A DNA stretch of 64,000 bases from Paramyrothecium sp. XJ0827. Taxonomy: Eukaryota > Ascomycota > Sordariomycetes > Hypocreales > Stachybotryaceae. How positions within the stretch are numbered: the stretch's first letter is position 1; each line of letters begins with the position of its first letter. The notes under the pieces were generated by a model, which had not been told where the DNA came from, did no database searches, and was given only the letters and a program-made list of their open reading frames with translations. The stretch lies in NCBI GenBank assembly GCA_020881915.1, contig JAJFPB010000002.1, forward strand, positions 3,100,001 to 3,164,000, in the 5' to 3' direction. The position numbers were made by a program, and so were the translations under genes. Below are positions 1-11,200 of this stretch, piece by piece.

Positions 1-1579
1 AGATGCAGCTCTCTGGCCGCTCAATCCCAGTCACCGGTGCCGGCCAAGGGCCCTGAAGCGCGACTGGCATAACATTGTATTTGCCTGATTGGGGACCTCA
101 TCAAACGACGTGCAGAACAGTCTGACGGAACGCGTGGGTCGATCCGAGCCATGGCTTGCGTGAGCGAAGTTGTCTGGCACGACTCGGCCGAAGCCATTGT
201 GCACTTTTGCTCAACCCGGAGACCACCAAACAGGTGGAGAGAGATGAACTCGGTGTAGCTCTTGTTCCAGGTGATCCATGTCATTGAACTATAGGCAACT
301 ACTGTGTAACTAGGAACTGTACCTGATAGCAAATCGGCGTGGTACCTGCATTAGGTCAAGCAGGGTCATAAAGCAACTAGAATCGTGGTGTTGGTGTGTC
401 GTCGTGTCGTCGAACCAACAAACCCAACCCATACAGCGCACACAAAAGCAAAGCGAGGCAAAAGAAGAAAAAAACAGATAGTCTACACTGTCCCATGTGC
501 CTGCAGCTAGGCGGGCGGAGTGGGACATGGTTCGTCCAGCATCTCGCTTCGGATGTCGGTCGCGTCAGGTCGCGTTCCTTACCTGCAAGCTCATTTCGCA
601 AGTCGCTGCTCGTGGAGCACAATAGCCCTGCTTGATCAGCATCCGCACCACGTTTCTCGACCAGGGACGCCGGCGGCGGAGACGGAAGGGGGCTCATCTT
701 TCCCTTTCTCCCATGGTGTCGGTTCGAGCTGAGCAGGCGGAAGAGACAACCCCTGCTGCCGCGATCTTGGACTTGCTTGGCCCTTGCGGATCGGCCATTG
801 GGAGCCACCCGTTCCGAAATGTTACAAAGAGAATTGGATGGCAGGCTTGGGCTTGGCACAGGTGAAGGCATTCCAGTTGCATGCGACGCCTCTTGATGGC
901 GTGCAAACGTCCTGTATCTGACCGACCAGGACCAACGCCAACCGGCCAGGACGTCGCCGTCTTCCCTGGCCTTCGGCTTACAAGACGGCATATGTCGCAG
1001 CAGGGGACCGGGGCCATGCGTTCGGTGGCGCGCGGTGGCATTCTTTGGCGTGCGCATTCCTTCCGCGAAGAACAAACTCATCCCGGCTTCTCGCAACCAT
1101 CGCTCAAACAGTTTCACGGGCCAATCAAACAAATCCGATGCACGAGCCGCGACCTGCCGTGGGGAGCTGGTCCTGCGAAATGAAAAAGCAGCTGACTAAA
1201 ATCGTGAAACTGACATCGCAGCCGCCGTCAGACCTTCGCAAACGCTCCCTCAAGCCCGATTGGTGCACGTCGCCGCTGGGAACGGGCTTGCGATTGGCAC
1301 GGCGCATGTCGGAATGCGATGTGTTGAAATCAAACCATCTGCCTCTTGTCTCTAGAGCAAGATTGCCAAACCAAATCTTCCACGGGGCCGCCATCACCGG
1401 CATCCGTGGGCGCATCCGAGGTCACGAGAATGCGGGGGTTGCAATGTGGACCACGGAGATTAGGTTGCGCCTCACCAGCGCCCCTCGCCGCAAACCTCCG
1501 CTTGTCCAGCGCCGTGCTACCTTGAACTATTTGACCCTTCCAAGGATATCATTGATAAACAAAGCCAACACAGAGCAAC
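1..1579. other. Non-coding stretch at window start
   Basis: I see no supportable gene here. The open frames present (the longest about 250 codons on the minus strand, 377-1132) have no recognisable domain, odd composition and no consistent splice structure. The right part is the promoter and leader of the kynurenine formamidase gene. A gene to the left of the window could contribute its promoter or end. Confidence 0.6.
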
Positions 1580-2535
1580 ATGTCGGGACGCGCCGACACA
1601 AAGACCCATGTCCCTGGCCTAACCTATACTTGCCGCTCGTACGGGGACCATAGTCTTCAACGAGTCGGCATCTGGGAGTTTGACTCTGCGCAACCGGACG
1701 AGAGCAGACCTTGGATCATGTATTTGCAGCCCCAATCTCCAGCACTTTGTCATATGCCGTCCGATTGAGCCAGTTGTACTGACTCCGCCTACAAAGCTAT
1801 ATCCATGGCGGCGCATGGCGGGATCCGCGCAAGCTGCTTGACGGTTTCGTCCCTACTTTAAAATCCTTGGTTTCCGAGGGCCAGATTACGGAATCAAGCG
1901 TGAGAGGCTTCATCAGCATCGATTACAGGCTGTCTCCTCATCCGCAATTCCCTCAAGATCCAGACAGCACTCCCAGCTCCGAGTTCCGGGGAGCTAGGCA
2001 TCCGGATCATGTGCAAGACATTCGCTCGGCTCTCGCATTCCTGAAGGAGAAATACCGGCTTTCCAGCAACTCCATCCTCGTAGGGCACTCTGCCGGTGCT
2101 ACCCTATCGTACCAGCTCCTCATGGGGTCGAGCGCGCTAGCTGGCGCAGCCGCGACAGACGTGCCGCTGCCGAATACCATTGTTGGGATTTCGGGCATAT
2201 ACGATATGGTGGCCCTCGTCAAGCGACTCGGCGAACAGTATGAGGCTTTCGTCAGTGCGGCCTTTGGGCCCGATCAGGCTGTCTGGGAGCAGGTCTCCCC
2301 GGCCACCTTCACAGGGAGCTTCGGGGAAAACTGGTCTGGTCGGAGTATTCTCGCCTGGTCTCCGGAAGATTCACTCATCGATGAGCCCGAGATCGATGCC
2401 ATGGTTGCCAAGCTGAAGAAGGATGGCTTGGACGTGGCAGTGCACAAGGACCTGGCCGGTGACCATGACGTCGTTTGGGAAGAAGGCTCTCAAGTTGCGC
2501 AACTGCTCACGCGGGTACTCGTGCAGCTATCTTGA
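1580..2535 (+). CDS. BNA7: Kynurenine formamidase (arylformamidase)
   Basis: Hydrolyses N-formyl-L-kynurenine to kynurenine and formate in the tryptophan-to-NAD (kynurenine) pathway; cytosolic alpha/beta-hydrolase. Two exons, 1580-1719 and 1797-2535 (intron 1720-1796, 77 nt), give 292 aa. The join restores the oxyanion-hole signature as PWIIYIHGGAWRDP (residues about 44-57), which strongly supports the splice. The nucleophile elbow GHSAGA puts the catalytic Ser at residue 145. An Asp in SPEDSLID and a His in AGDHDVVW supply the rest of the triad. Length fits fungal BNA7 proteins. The ATG at 1580 is the first in frame. Its 3' end faces the MFS gene 186 bp away, so the 3' UTRs probably approach or overlap. 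Family assignment is firm; the exact activity is inferred from the family. Confidence 0.88.
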
Positions 2536-2721
2536 GCATGCACGCATTCTACAACGCATCATCAATAAAAGCCCAGGCCAGTTGAATAATACAAAAAAGT
2601 TCGCAAAAGCAAAGGTGGGAGAACTCGAATTTAGTCTATTGAAAGTATGACTGTGATGGCCGGTTCCGAAGGGTATTCAAATATGGCTGTCTAAGACAAT
2701 TCCAAACGCACAGTCATGTAA

Positions 2722-4107
2722 TCAAATCTTCACCTTCCACTTCCACCCAGTGGCAGCAACGCGGCATGACGCCAATGCCATCACGGCGCCGGCGATGACT
2801 GCCCCGCCCCAGACCTGGGCCCAGATGAAGTCCCCGTTCGAGCTGTCTATGATGGCGCCCGCCGTCGGGGGCCCCGCGAGCGTCGCGAAGGCGCATATCG
2901 TGCACACCATGCCGAAGCGCGTGCCCATCTTCTGCGGGTCCTTGGTCAGGCTGGCCAGCGAGCCGATGAACATGCCCTGGCTGCCGCCGTTGGCCAGCCC
3001 GAAGAAGACGCTGAAGACGTACATGCCCGTCCTGTCCTTGACGCCGATCCAGCCGAAGACGGTGGCGCTGAGGAGGCCGCTGGCGATGATGTAGACATTG
3101 ATGGGGCCGAGGTAGTGGTCCGCGATGAAGCCTACGATGGGCCGTATGGGGATGCCCATGGCGTTGGTGATGAGGAGGAGTCCGACGGATTCAACCGACG
3201 AGAAGCCAATGACGTTGCGGGCGTACGCATTGATCTGAGGCGAGTTAGCCGACGTGTACTCACTTCCAACGGCCTTGATTCTTTATAGAATGATTCTTGG
3301 TTTTTTGCTTACATAGAAAAATCCAAAGTACAGCGCGTACAGATTCAGGAACGCCCCGAGCGCAAAGAACACGTACGGCAGCTCCCTGAAGGCGGTCCAC
3401 TCCACCAGGGCGCCGCTCTTCCGGGGCGGCACGTACGGCTTCAGCAGCAGGTTCGCCAGCAGCGTGACGACGAGGGCGACGAAGCCGGCGCACCGCACGG
3501 CCCAGGGGAAGCCGACCCGCGGGATCAGGTACTGCACCGTGGACGGGAATATGAGGCTGCCGACGGATGTGCCGACGGCGGCCACGGCCAGCGCAAAGGC
3601 CCGCCTCTCCTTGAAGTAGGAGCTCGCGACGGACACGGCCGGCATGAAGGCCAGCCCCAGGCCCAGGCCGGTGCACACGCCCTGCGCCAGCACCATCTGC
3701 CAGTACTCGGCGCACAAGCTGGTCATGAAGGTGCCGAGGACGCTGAGGAAGCTCCCCGCGGCCAGCGTGTGGCGCGCGAAGCCGGCGTCCGACAGGCGCC
3801 CGCCGACGGCGCAGATGCCAAAGGTGAGGAAGATCTGGATGGAGCCGATCCACGAGATCTGCGCCGACGGCAGGCCCGTCGCCTCCTCGTAGTGCAGCTG
3901 GTAGACGCCGAAGCTGGCCGGGTAGCCCCAGGTCATGGCGTTGATGAGCAGCGCGGCGAGCACCTGCAGCCAGGCGCGGACGCCGCCGTCCGGGGGGTTG
4001 AACTCCACGCCGGCTGGGGCCACCGGCACGGTGGTGTTGGATATGATGCGCTCGGGGGCTTGGTACGGCGCGCCCAGGGCGTCTTTCTCTACGTCGGGGC
4101 CGGGCAT
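2722..4107 (-). CDS. MFS transporter, monocarboxylate (MCT/MCH) type
   Basis: Membrane transporter of the major facilitator superfamily. Two exons on the minus strand, 4107-3313 and 3234-2722, with intron 3235-3312 (78 nt), phase 0, give 435 aa. The opening PPDGGVRAWLQVLAALLINA is the typical entry to TM1 of fungal monocarboxylate-like permeases. About twelve hydrophobic helices follow, with the cytosolic loop DAGFARHTLAAGS after TM2-3 and the arginine-bearing FKERRAFALAVA loop. I chose the ATG at 4107; an upstream in-frame ATG at 4185 would add 26 residues. Exon 1 is strongly GC-rich. The substrate cannot be read from sequence; many relatives are orphan carboxylate or kynurenine-like carriers, so a link to the neighbouring kynurenine enzyme is only a suggestion. 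Confidence 0.85.
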
Positions 4108-6303
4108 GGTGCTCTGTGCAGGCAATGCATCAAGTCTCTTGACAAAACGATCATGCTGCAAGGCAGGCAGGCTCTTGGGCAGCAAGCGTGTGTGTCATAT
4201 ACGTTCGTCTGGCCATCGTTCACAGAAAGACCCTTCGGCTACCGGTTCCGATACCGCGCCGGGAGGACCCATTTGTCAGCCTGTTTGCAGGATCGCGCCT
4301 GGAAGCGACCGGTCGTAAGTGATCAGCAGCATTTCGTTGCTTGTGTGCCAAAAAGCCGACGGGTTCGTCAGGTCCCGTCGAAACCTTGTGGTGGTGTAAA
4401 CAAGCATCGACTGGGCCAGTTGCGTAGCGATGCGCGCGACTTAACTTTGAAATTGCGGCATGACGTTTTTGGGATTCGCTTGCCTCAACTCTTTTAGGGG
4501 TGTTTCGAAAGGGCAGAGACATGACAGTAGCTTGACATCAGGTCAATTGCGTTACGACACGACGAATTGACCAGATTCTGGCAGTGAATAAGAAAACCGT
4601 TGAAACAAGGCTAGTGAACGTCCTCAACATCATTATAGCCACTCGAACAGAAAAAAGAACACCGCATGGAAAGTATTTCGTCTCTGCGATACCACATAGT
4701 TTCGTGGTTGCAGTCAATGGTGGTGCAGGGTAGCCCACCAGAACAGGCGCCGGGAATGCTCCGAAAGCCGGACCGCCAGTAGGCCGTTGTAGCCGACCTC
4801 CCCAAGCTCAGACCGCCGGATCGCCTAAAAACGGCCTGCAGCCGCACCATGGGACGAAAATCGGTCTGACCAACTTCACGACACCGCCTGCATTTCTGAC
4901 GAGCCTGCACGATGCCCCCCCACACGCTGACAGAACCCTTGATTCGTAATCTGACGCTCCAAACGACTATTTCTAATCAATTTGCTGGTTTTCTTCCCGC
5001 AGACCTGATTTACCCCTCCATTCCCGTTTGGTGGGGTAATTGGCATGACGTAGTACCCGGAAAGGCATCCTGGCACCCAATCACGTGAGCTAGCCGCTGC
5101 ACCGGCCAATCACGCTCATGACAAAATATCCTATTTGGGAAAGTGCGAAAATAAGCGACCGGGTGGGCGGAACGCCCCACTAGTCAAGTTTAACTACTCG
5201 CGGTATTTCGGCCGATCGCCGCTCTGCTCCGGCTTCTGACAAGGGCTGGGTGGGCGGCGGCGCTTGGCGCAGTTGGATGGAGATGGACCCTTTGTGAGCA
5301 AGCATTGCCCCCCGTGGGACTTTTCCCCAATCAGCCGGAAATCACTTGCGCCTTAACAAGAGCCGCTCATGTAACAAAGAAAGAATACTCATATATTCAG
5401 CGCTATCGCGTTTGGTTCTTGTGCCGTGCCGTGCCGTCCCCTTCTGCGAACCACCCGGCTGCGAAGAGCATGGCATAGCGGCAGCACGACGGCTGGACGA
5501 TCGCAAGTCGAGTCCCTCAACTACCGTACCGACCAAGAGATAGGAAATTGTCAACACAAAGAGAAATAACAAAACAGATAAAAGTGAAATGACCACAGTT
5601 CCTGCTCCCGGCCGCCTCGATCCTCCGCCCGTTGAACCCTCCAAGCATCCGACAACTTTTTGGACCCGTCCCAGGGAGACACCTCTCTACCCGCCAGACC
5701 TGACTGTCGCTCCCTCGACCCTTCTGCTCGCATACAGAGTCACACCTGGCAGAGACGCCCCATGCTCACCGTCCCTCCTGCGGGACGGCTCCAACCATGG
5801 CCGCGTGTTGGTCTCTACCCGACGTTTCGCGCAGTTGACCTGCACGGTCAGCCAAGAGCTAGACGGCGCCCTTGTTTTTAAATATCATTGCGCAACCCGG
5901 TAATCAGAAAATGGCAAAAACAGACAATCGGAAATTAATAACACAACTCCTCTGAGTAAACCCCAACGCCGTTCAAGGAGTGTAATGGTCCCACACAGAC
6001 CGTCGTGATTACACGCTCCTAATATTTATCATCATGAATATGGTTTCCGGAAGTAGACAGGTTGATAAGAGACACCACCTCTTGTGGCATAAGGGATGCA
6101 TTTGCACCAGCCGACCCCCCCAATGTTGTGGAGTTGGTCTTGGGGATGCGAATATGACCGCGAGACGAGGAAATAGTTTTGCGGGCTTGTGTGACATGGT
6201 GCAGGGATAAGATGATGAGATGACTGAATGCTGTCAAATGCACATTTTCCAAAAAATGTCCATCGAGGCAACATCATCTGGAGTCACACCCAGTCGGCTG
6301 AAT
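4108..6303. other. Intergenic region upstream of the MFS gene
   Basis: About 2.2 kb between the start of the MFS gene and the stop of the zinc-cluster regulator. No frame shows a recognisable protein. It probably holds the MFS promoter and the 3' UTR of the regulator. Two CCAATCACG copies at 5077 and 5106 are noted separately. Confidence 0.5.
5077..5114 (+). promoter_or_regulatory. Paired CCAATCACG motif
   Basis: The 9-mer CCAATCACG occurs at 5077-5085 and again at 5106-5114, 29 bp apart (start to start), each containing a CCAAT box. The first runs into CACGTG, an E-box-like palindrome. It lies about 1 kb upstream of the MFS start. CCAAT is the target of the fungal HAP/NF-Y complex; function here is inference. 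Confidence 0.3.
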
Positions 6304-8271
6304 CTACCGCTTTCGCTTTTTGGCCTTGTCCGCGATGAGAGCGGCAGCGGCAGCGATCGGAGCAGCGGGTAATAGCGAGGGAGGAGCGGGCGCGGGCATC
6401 TCATCCTTCTTGATTGGTACTCCCATGTGTCGACCGTATCGACCTTTGCGACCGTTGCCCTCGTCCTCACTAACACACTGATCAGCTGACAGGCCGGCAT
6501 CGCGACATCTGCCACACGGGCGCTGGCGATCGCAACCCTTCTTGCTCTTGCGACAACGCTGGCATCGAGGCTTGGTTGAAAGATCTGGCTGGTCATCCTC
6601 ACCGGGAGGCGCCATGTTCCCGGTCGAAGTGATTGACTGCTTCCTGGAAGGAGGCATCGAGGCAGGGGACATGGGTCCACCTGCTACTGCAGGAAGCTTC
6701 TTAGTCTTGATGCCATTTGTCGGTCGGGGCGCCTTCACCGCTTTAGGCAAGGCAGGCTTGGAAGCAAAAGGCATCGTCTTGTGCTTGGTAATGGACTTGG
6801 CTTTGACAGATTTCATGTCGCTATCGGCAGTAAGGGAATCGTCGGCACCCTCCTCATAATCAGCATCGTCTGCGCTGACCTCAGCGCTGTCTGCCATCAA
6901 CTTGAAATGCGTCTCTGTGTTTTGAATGATGGACCTTGCGGCGCCAGAAATATCAAGCTTTTGACGACGAGCAGGCGGGTAGTCGGCCTCACTGTCGCTT
7001 TCACCGTCGCTTGTAGCGCCGGTGGAAGAGGAGATTTCGGCTCGGCCGCTGAATGTGTCATCCAGTGTTGACGCCGAGGTCCTACCGTGGGAGATATTGG
7101 ACATCTCTCCGAGGCGCATCAGCTGGATGGCGACATCCTTGTCTTCTTCGGACATGCAACTTCCGACGGTGGGATCAGGTGTAGGCAGAATGCCCATACC
7201 AGAACCGCTGCCAGGGTATCCCATGCTACCGCGAGTGCGACGGTTGTCGGAGACTGGCGTAGCATAAATACCAGACTGGGACATTGCATGGTGGTGGTGC
7301 TGAGGGGATTGCATGGGCCTGGGATTTGTGAAGGGGTTCTGACCCGGCTGTACAAATGGCAGCGCCGGTCTGACATGTTCGACTCGCCGAGCGGGAGACA
7401 CCGAGGGGTTCGAAGTGGCCGCTGGCATTTGCGGTGGTGCGAACAAGGGCAGTTCCTGAGTCCAGCAGTGTTAGCGGCTTGGTAGAATGGTCAATAGTGA
7501 AAAAGCGCATACCGAGCTTTCGAATTTGGCCCTCTTCCGACGGCCACCCTCAACAATGTTCTCAACACTGATGTCAGTAGTACCCAATTGCTCTTTGCTC
7601 TTGCCAGAAGAGCTGCCTGGAGCGCCATCGCCACTGCTATAGCCGTTGACGCTTTCGGCCTGGGTATTGGAATGACTTTGTTGTGTAGAGCTGCGATGTT
7701 TGATGGAACGAGGGCGTCCCTTGTGTCCATTCGTGCTCACAGAGGCACTGCGTCGCTCCTGGGCGCTGCCAGGGGAGCGGCTACGCCTCCGCGACGACCT
7801 CGAGTTGGAGCGAGGAATGTCTTGGCCAAGGCGCTGAGCATAGTCTTCGCCCGCATAGTATGGCTGCTCCTCCATGGGAACGCCATGGTAATGATGAGGG
7901 CCGTATGAGCTAGGAGCAGCAGGCGAGCCCTCAATAACCCGCACGTAGACAATCATGTTGTTGCGGAAGTTCTCATATCGCGCAATGAGGGTGTTTCCGT
8001 GCTCGTCCTCAAAGCTCACACCCTTCGATCCGGTGGGACCGGAATAAAGACCATAGAAATTCTTGACAGTTGTAACAATCGAATCGGTCGTATCGTGAGG
8101 GTAAATTTGAACTCTCATGGGCAAGCGCGCACGATATTGGGGCGAGTCAAGGAAGAGTAACTCAAATGCGACGTTCTTTGGGGTGGCGGTCTGTCGGGGC
8201 GAAACGCTACCCCCGCTGGAGGAAGCCCCAGAGGCGCCAACGGCAGTATTGATCGGCGACATTGAAGCCAT
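6304..8271 (-). CDS. PB1/ubiquitin-like plus C-terminal zinc-cluster nuclear protein
   Basis: Probable nuclear regulator of 636 aa. Exons 8271-7513 and 7455-6304, with a 57-nt intron between. Residues about 32-115 form a beta-rich domain (NVAFELLFLDSPQYRARLP through NNMIVYVRVIEG) that resembles a PB1 or ubiquitin-like fold. A low-complexity Ser/Arg-rich region (RSSRRRSRSPGS) and an acidic stretch follow. Cysteines at about 551-580 are spaced C-x2-C-x6-C-x5-C-x2-C-x9-C, a Zn2Cys6 cluster, followed by a basic tail ending KKRKR, a likely nuclear signal. The zinc cluster sits near the C-terminus instead of the usual N-terminal place, and no fungal-specific regulatory domain is visible. I do not recognise a named orthologue with confidence. 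The gene is followed upstream by a 5.7-kb gene-free region that may be its control DNA. Confidence 0.8.
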
Positions 8272-11200
8272 TGTGACTTTTTTGGTGAGGTTGAGGAAGT
8301 GATGGAAAGGGGTTTGCTATTGAATGGCACTCTTTGGAAGAGATGGAAACGTTGGTGCGGGCTTTGCCTAGGCCAAGATAGCCGGCCACCTAGACAGCAG
8401 AATCGGTGACTAGGAAACACGACAATACCATAACCTGAAGGTCTCAAGCCGTTGATTATGATGTTCGGTCGTCTACTGAATCCGAGCGGATGCGGCAGAG
8501 TCGATAGTCAACTGTCGTGCGGTCTGGGGTCGATGGGCGCCAACTGGGTTCGTCAGCTCCAGCGTGAAAGGCGGGCGGCGAGGGCGGCGACGGTCGGCAA
8601 CCGAGGATCAAGACCTGGTATGGTTCTTTCCGAACCCTGGGCTCCGTTAGCAATGAGAATGACTTGCAGGCTCTAGATGATGCAGCAAACGGCGTGGATG
8701 AAGCCTCCGCGTCCTCTGGACGGGCAGTTCAGGGCTGGAGCGCAGGCGCTCGGGCAAGCGGTGCGGACAGGAGCCGACTCAGGGGAAGGGGAAGCAGGAG
8801 AAGCAGGAGAAGCAAGATTGAGGCTAGGAAGTGATCGCATATGGAGACAGAGTCGATGGAACTCACCAGGACGTCGAGAGTGGTTTGGATGGCTGGTGTC
8901 GGGAGCCAAGTTGGTAGAATGTGTGCATGAGGAAAAGAGGAGCCGAGCGAGAGTTGAACGATTTTGTGTCTGCCATGCTTGGGCTCACTAAGATGCGCTG
9001 GACGGGCCTTGGTGGGTGTGCCAGTAGGTCACAGAAATTGCGGGCCACCGCTCATCTTTGCAGGACGTGCCACCGCTAAAGCGGCCTGGACGGCTGGCGT
9101 AGTCCAGCGCCTACATGCCACTGGAAAGCGTTCGACCGCTGCGAGCCAGTAGGCCTCTCAGCGCATGTCTGATTTGGCGCTCCTGAGAAATTGCGCGGGT
9201 AATGCATCCTATGGCAAGGAGACCTTGTGCGCCGCAGACGACAGCGCCTGCGTATCATGTCTTTACAATTAAAATGACGGCTATTCAGGTATTATATTGG
9301 GATGCCTGGCATATCCAAGGGGTTTCTGGCTCACGGATCGGACGAAGGTGGCGGAATGACCAGCTACACGTCGATCATGGCTTGCCGCACCGCACCGCAC
9401 CCGACCTGGGTTTGCAACTGCTGAGGCATGTACGGAGTACGGGGACGATGCTTCTCTCCGGCATGTGGCCCAGTCCTTATCGCCGGCTCATTTCGCTCCG
9501 AACCAAGGCACGCAATACAGTCAATGGAGGAAATGGAGGTTCCTCCTGCTATTTTGTCCCATGCGCTCACCGGAAGCATGGCCATCGTCCTACCGCAACG
9601 TACCTACCCAGTACCTACTGTCCTAAGGAGTCTGCAGTTACTACAGACCGTACCTCTACAGTACTCTATTAAAAGCGCTACAGGGAGCTGGGAGCCCATC
9701 CATGGAATTGCCTGAATTGGATGGAACGGAGGTGAGTAAGGACAAGAGGGGATGGGGGGACGGGTGATCCAAAAAGGTGCCAGCGCCAGGTCGCACGTAT
9801 ACAGCTCGAGCGTCGAGAGAAAAGCGCGGGAATTGTAGGCAGGTGACTAAATTCAGCAGCAGCGGATTGTTTGTTTTGAATCTCGCCAGAAGTGGTCATT
9901 TCTTCACGCCTATCAAGCTCACACTCACACACTCTGGGCTAGCCGCCGGCCGGCCCCATGGGTCATGGGCCCCCTCTCCCACCTCAGTCTGCGACTGATC
10001 GGGGCTGCAAGTGCAGTAGAAATGGTCGTAACTGACATGCAGCGTGTGGATGCGCTCCGCCCTGGCTAAGGTGTTACGGATGTCTGCCGTTGAGTGGCCC
10101 GCGCATCGGCCTGCAGCCAGACTGGCTGCGATGTGGTACATGCGGTAGTGTAGGGAGGGCGCCTTAGGTACGGTAGCTTGCTTGGGCTCACCCGACAAGC
10201 CTTCAACCTTAAGCTCTTCCTATTGCGCCGGGCTGGCGCGATGCCGTGGCTTTTTTCTAAGAATTGCGCCGCGACTGGGCAACCGGGCTGGCTGTCTGCG
10301 CGCTGGATGGCATGGCATGGCATCGAGTCGCAATCAAGCGACAAAGGAGGCGTTACGGGTTCCGCGATGTCAAGGAAGCCGACTTAGCGATCGAGGCTTG
10401 CTGGCCAATGGCGCATGATTTGGTTTCGGCGTCAGAGGCGCCCGTTTCCTTCCTCGTGCAGGGATCGATGGGACAAGCTCACGCAGAGTCAATGGGTTGG
10501 GGAGGCGGGGACACCGTTTGAGGCGACGGCGCAAGGTTGGACTGGGCTGTGCTGGGCATGGCAAGGAACGAGCTAATTGATTAGGTGCTGTCGTTGCTCA
10601 GTGGTCCATTCTTTTGACTTGTTCTGCTCATTCGGAAGTTCCGCTTTGCCTTCGGGCTGTGGATGGCCCAGCCAAGGTGGAACGAACCATCATGGTACGT
10701 AGATCATTTATGATCCAGGGCTGTCCAATCTGAGTTTGATGAAAGTCCTGCAAACGCACATGCGAGGCGACACTAGGGGAAGCAGATCAGAACATGGGAG
10801 CGGCAGCAGAAGCGCAGTCAGCAAATGGCTTGGTAAGGAGCGCAATGCGCCGCGCATTATCATTGAACAAAGAGCACCGGGACGATGCTACTGTACAGTA
10901 CCGTCCCGTTTTGCGACAATCTAGGCGTGGGTGGCCGTGGACTTGGCAAGCCAGTCTGAGCTCGCAGTCCCCTTCCAATAAGCAGCATGCCGATCTGCGT
11001 TACCTGGTTTAGTTTGACAAGATCCATGCAGCTCCGGCCGCAAAACGAGCCCGCCTCCCGTTTCAGTGCTGGATTGTAGATTCGGCGGATTGGCAATGGA
11101 AGCCTTTGTTGTGGATAGGGAGCGTTAGGCCACAACAATGGGTCGCGCAAACCATCCTCAACGTCTGGATGCGCTCGTTCACGTTCTGTGCTCTGTCCAA

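Noticed and set aside
377..1132. 251-codon minus-strand frame near the window start
   Set aside because: No domain, no splice logic, and arginine/proline/serine-rich composition typical of chance frames.
5342..5644. Small frame with a hydrophobic stretch
   Set aside because: The apparent membrane helix comes from A/T-rich DNA read in reverse; the rest lacks protein character, so I do not list it as a gene.
9580..9670. GTACCT-rich patch
   Set aside because: The short motifs are irregular and lack a repeat unit or inverted arms, unlike the cluster at 55.1 kb.
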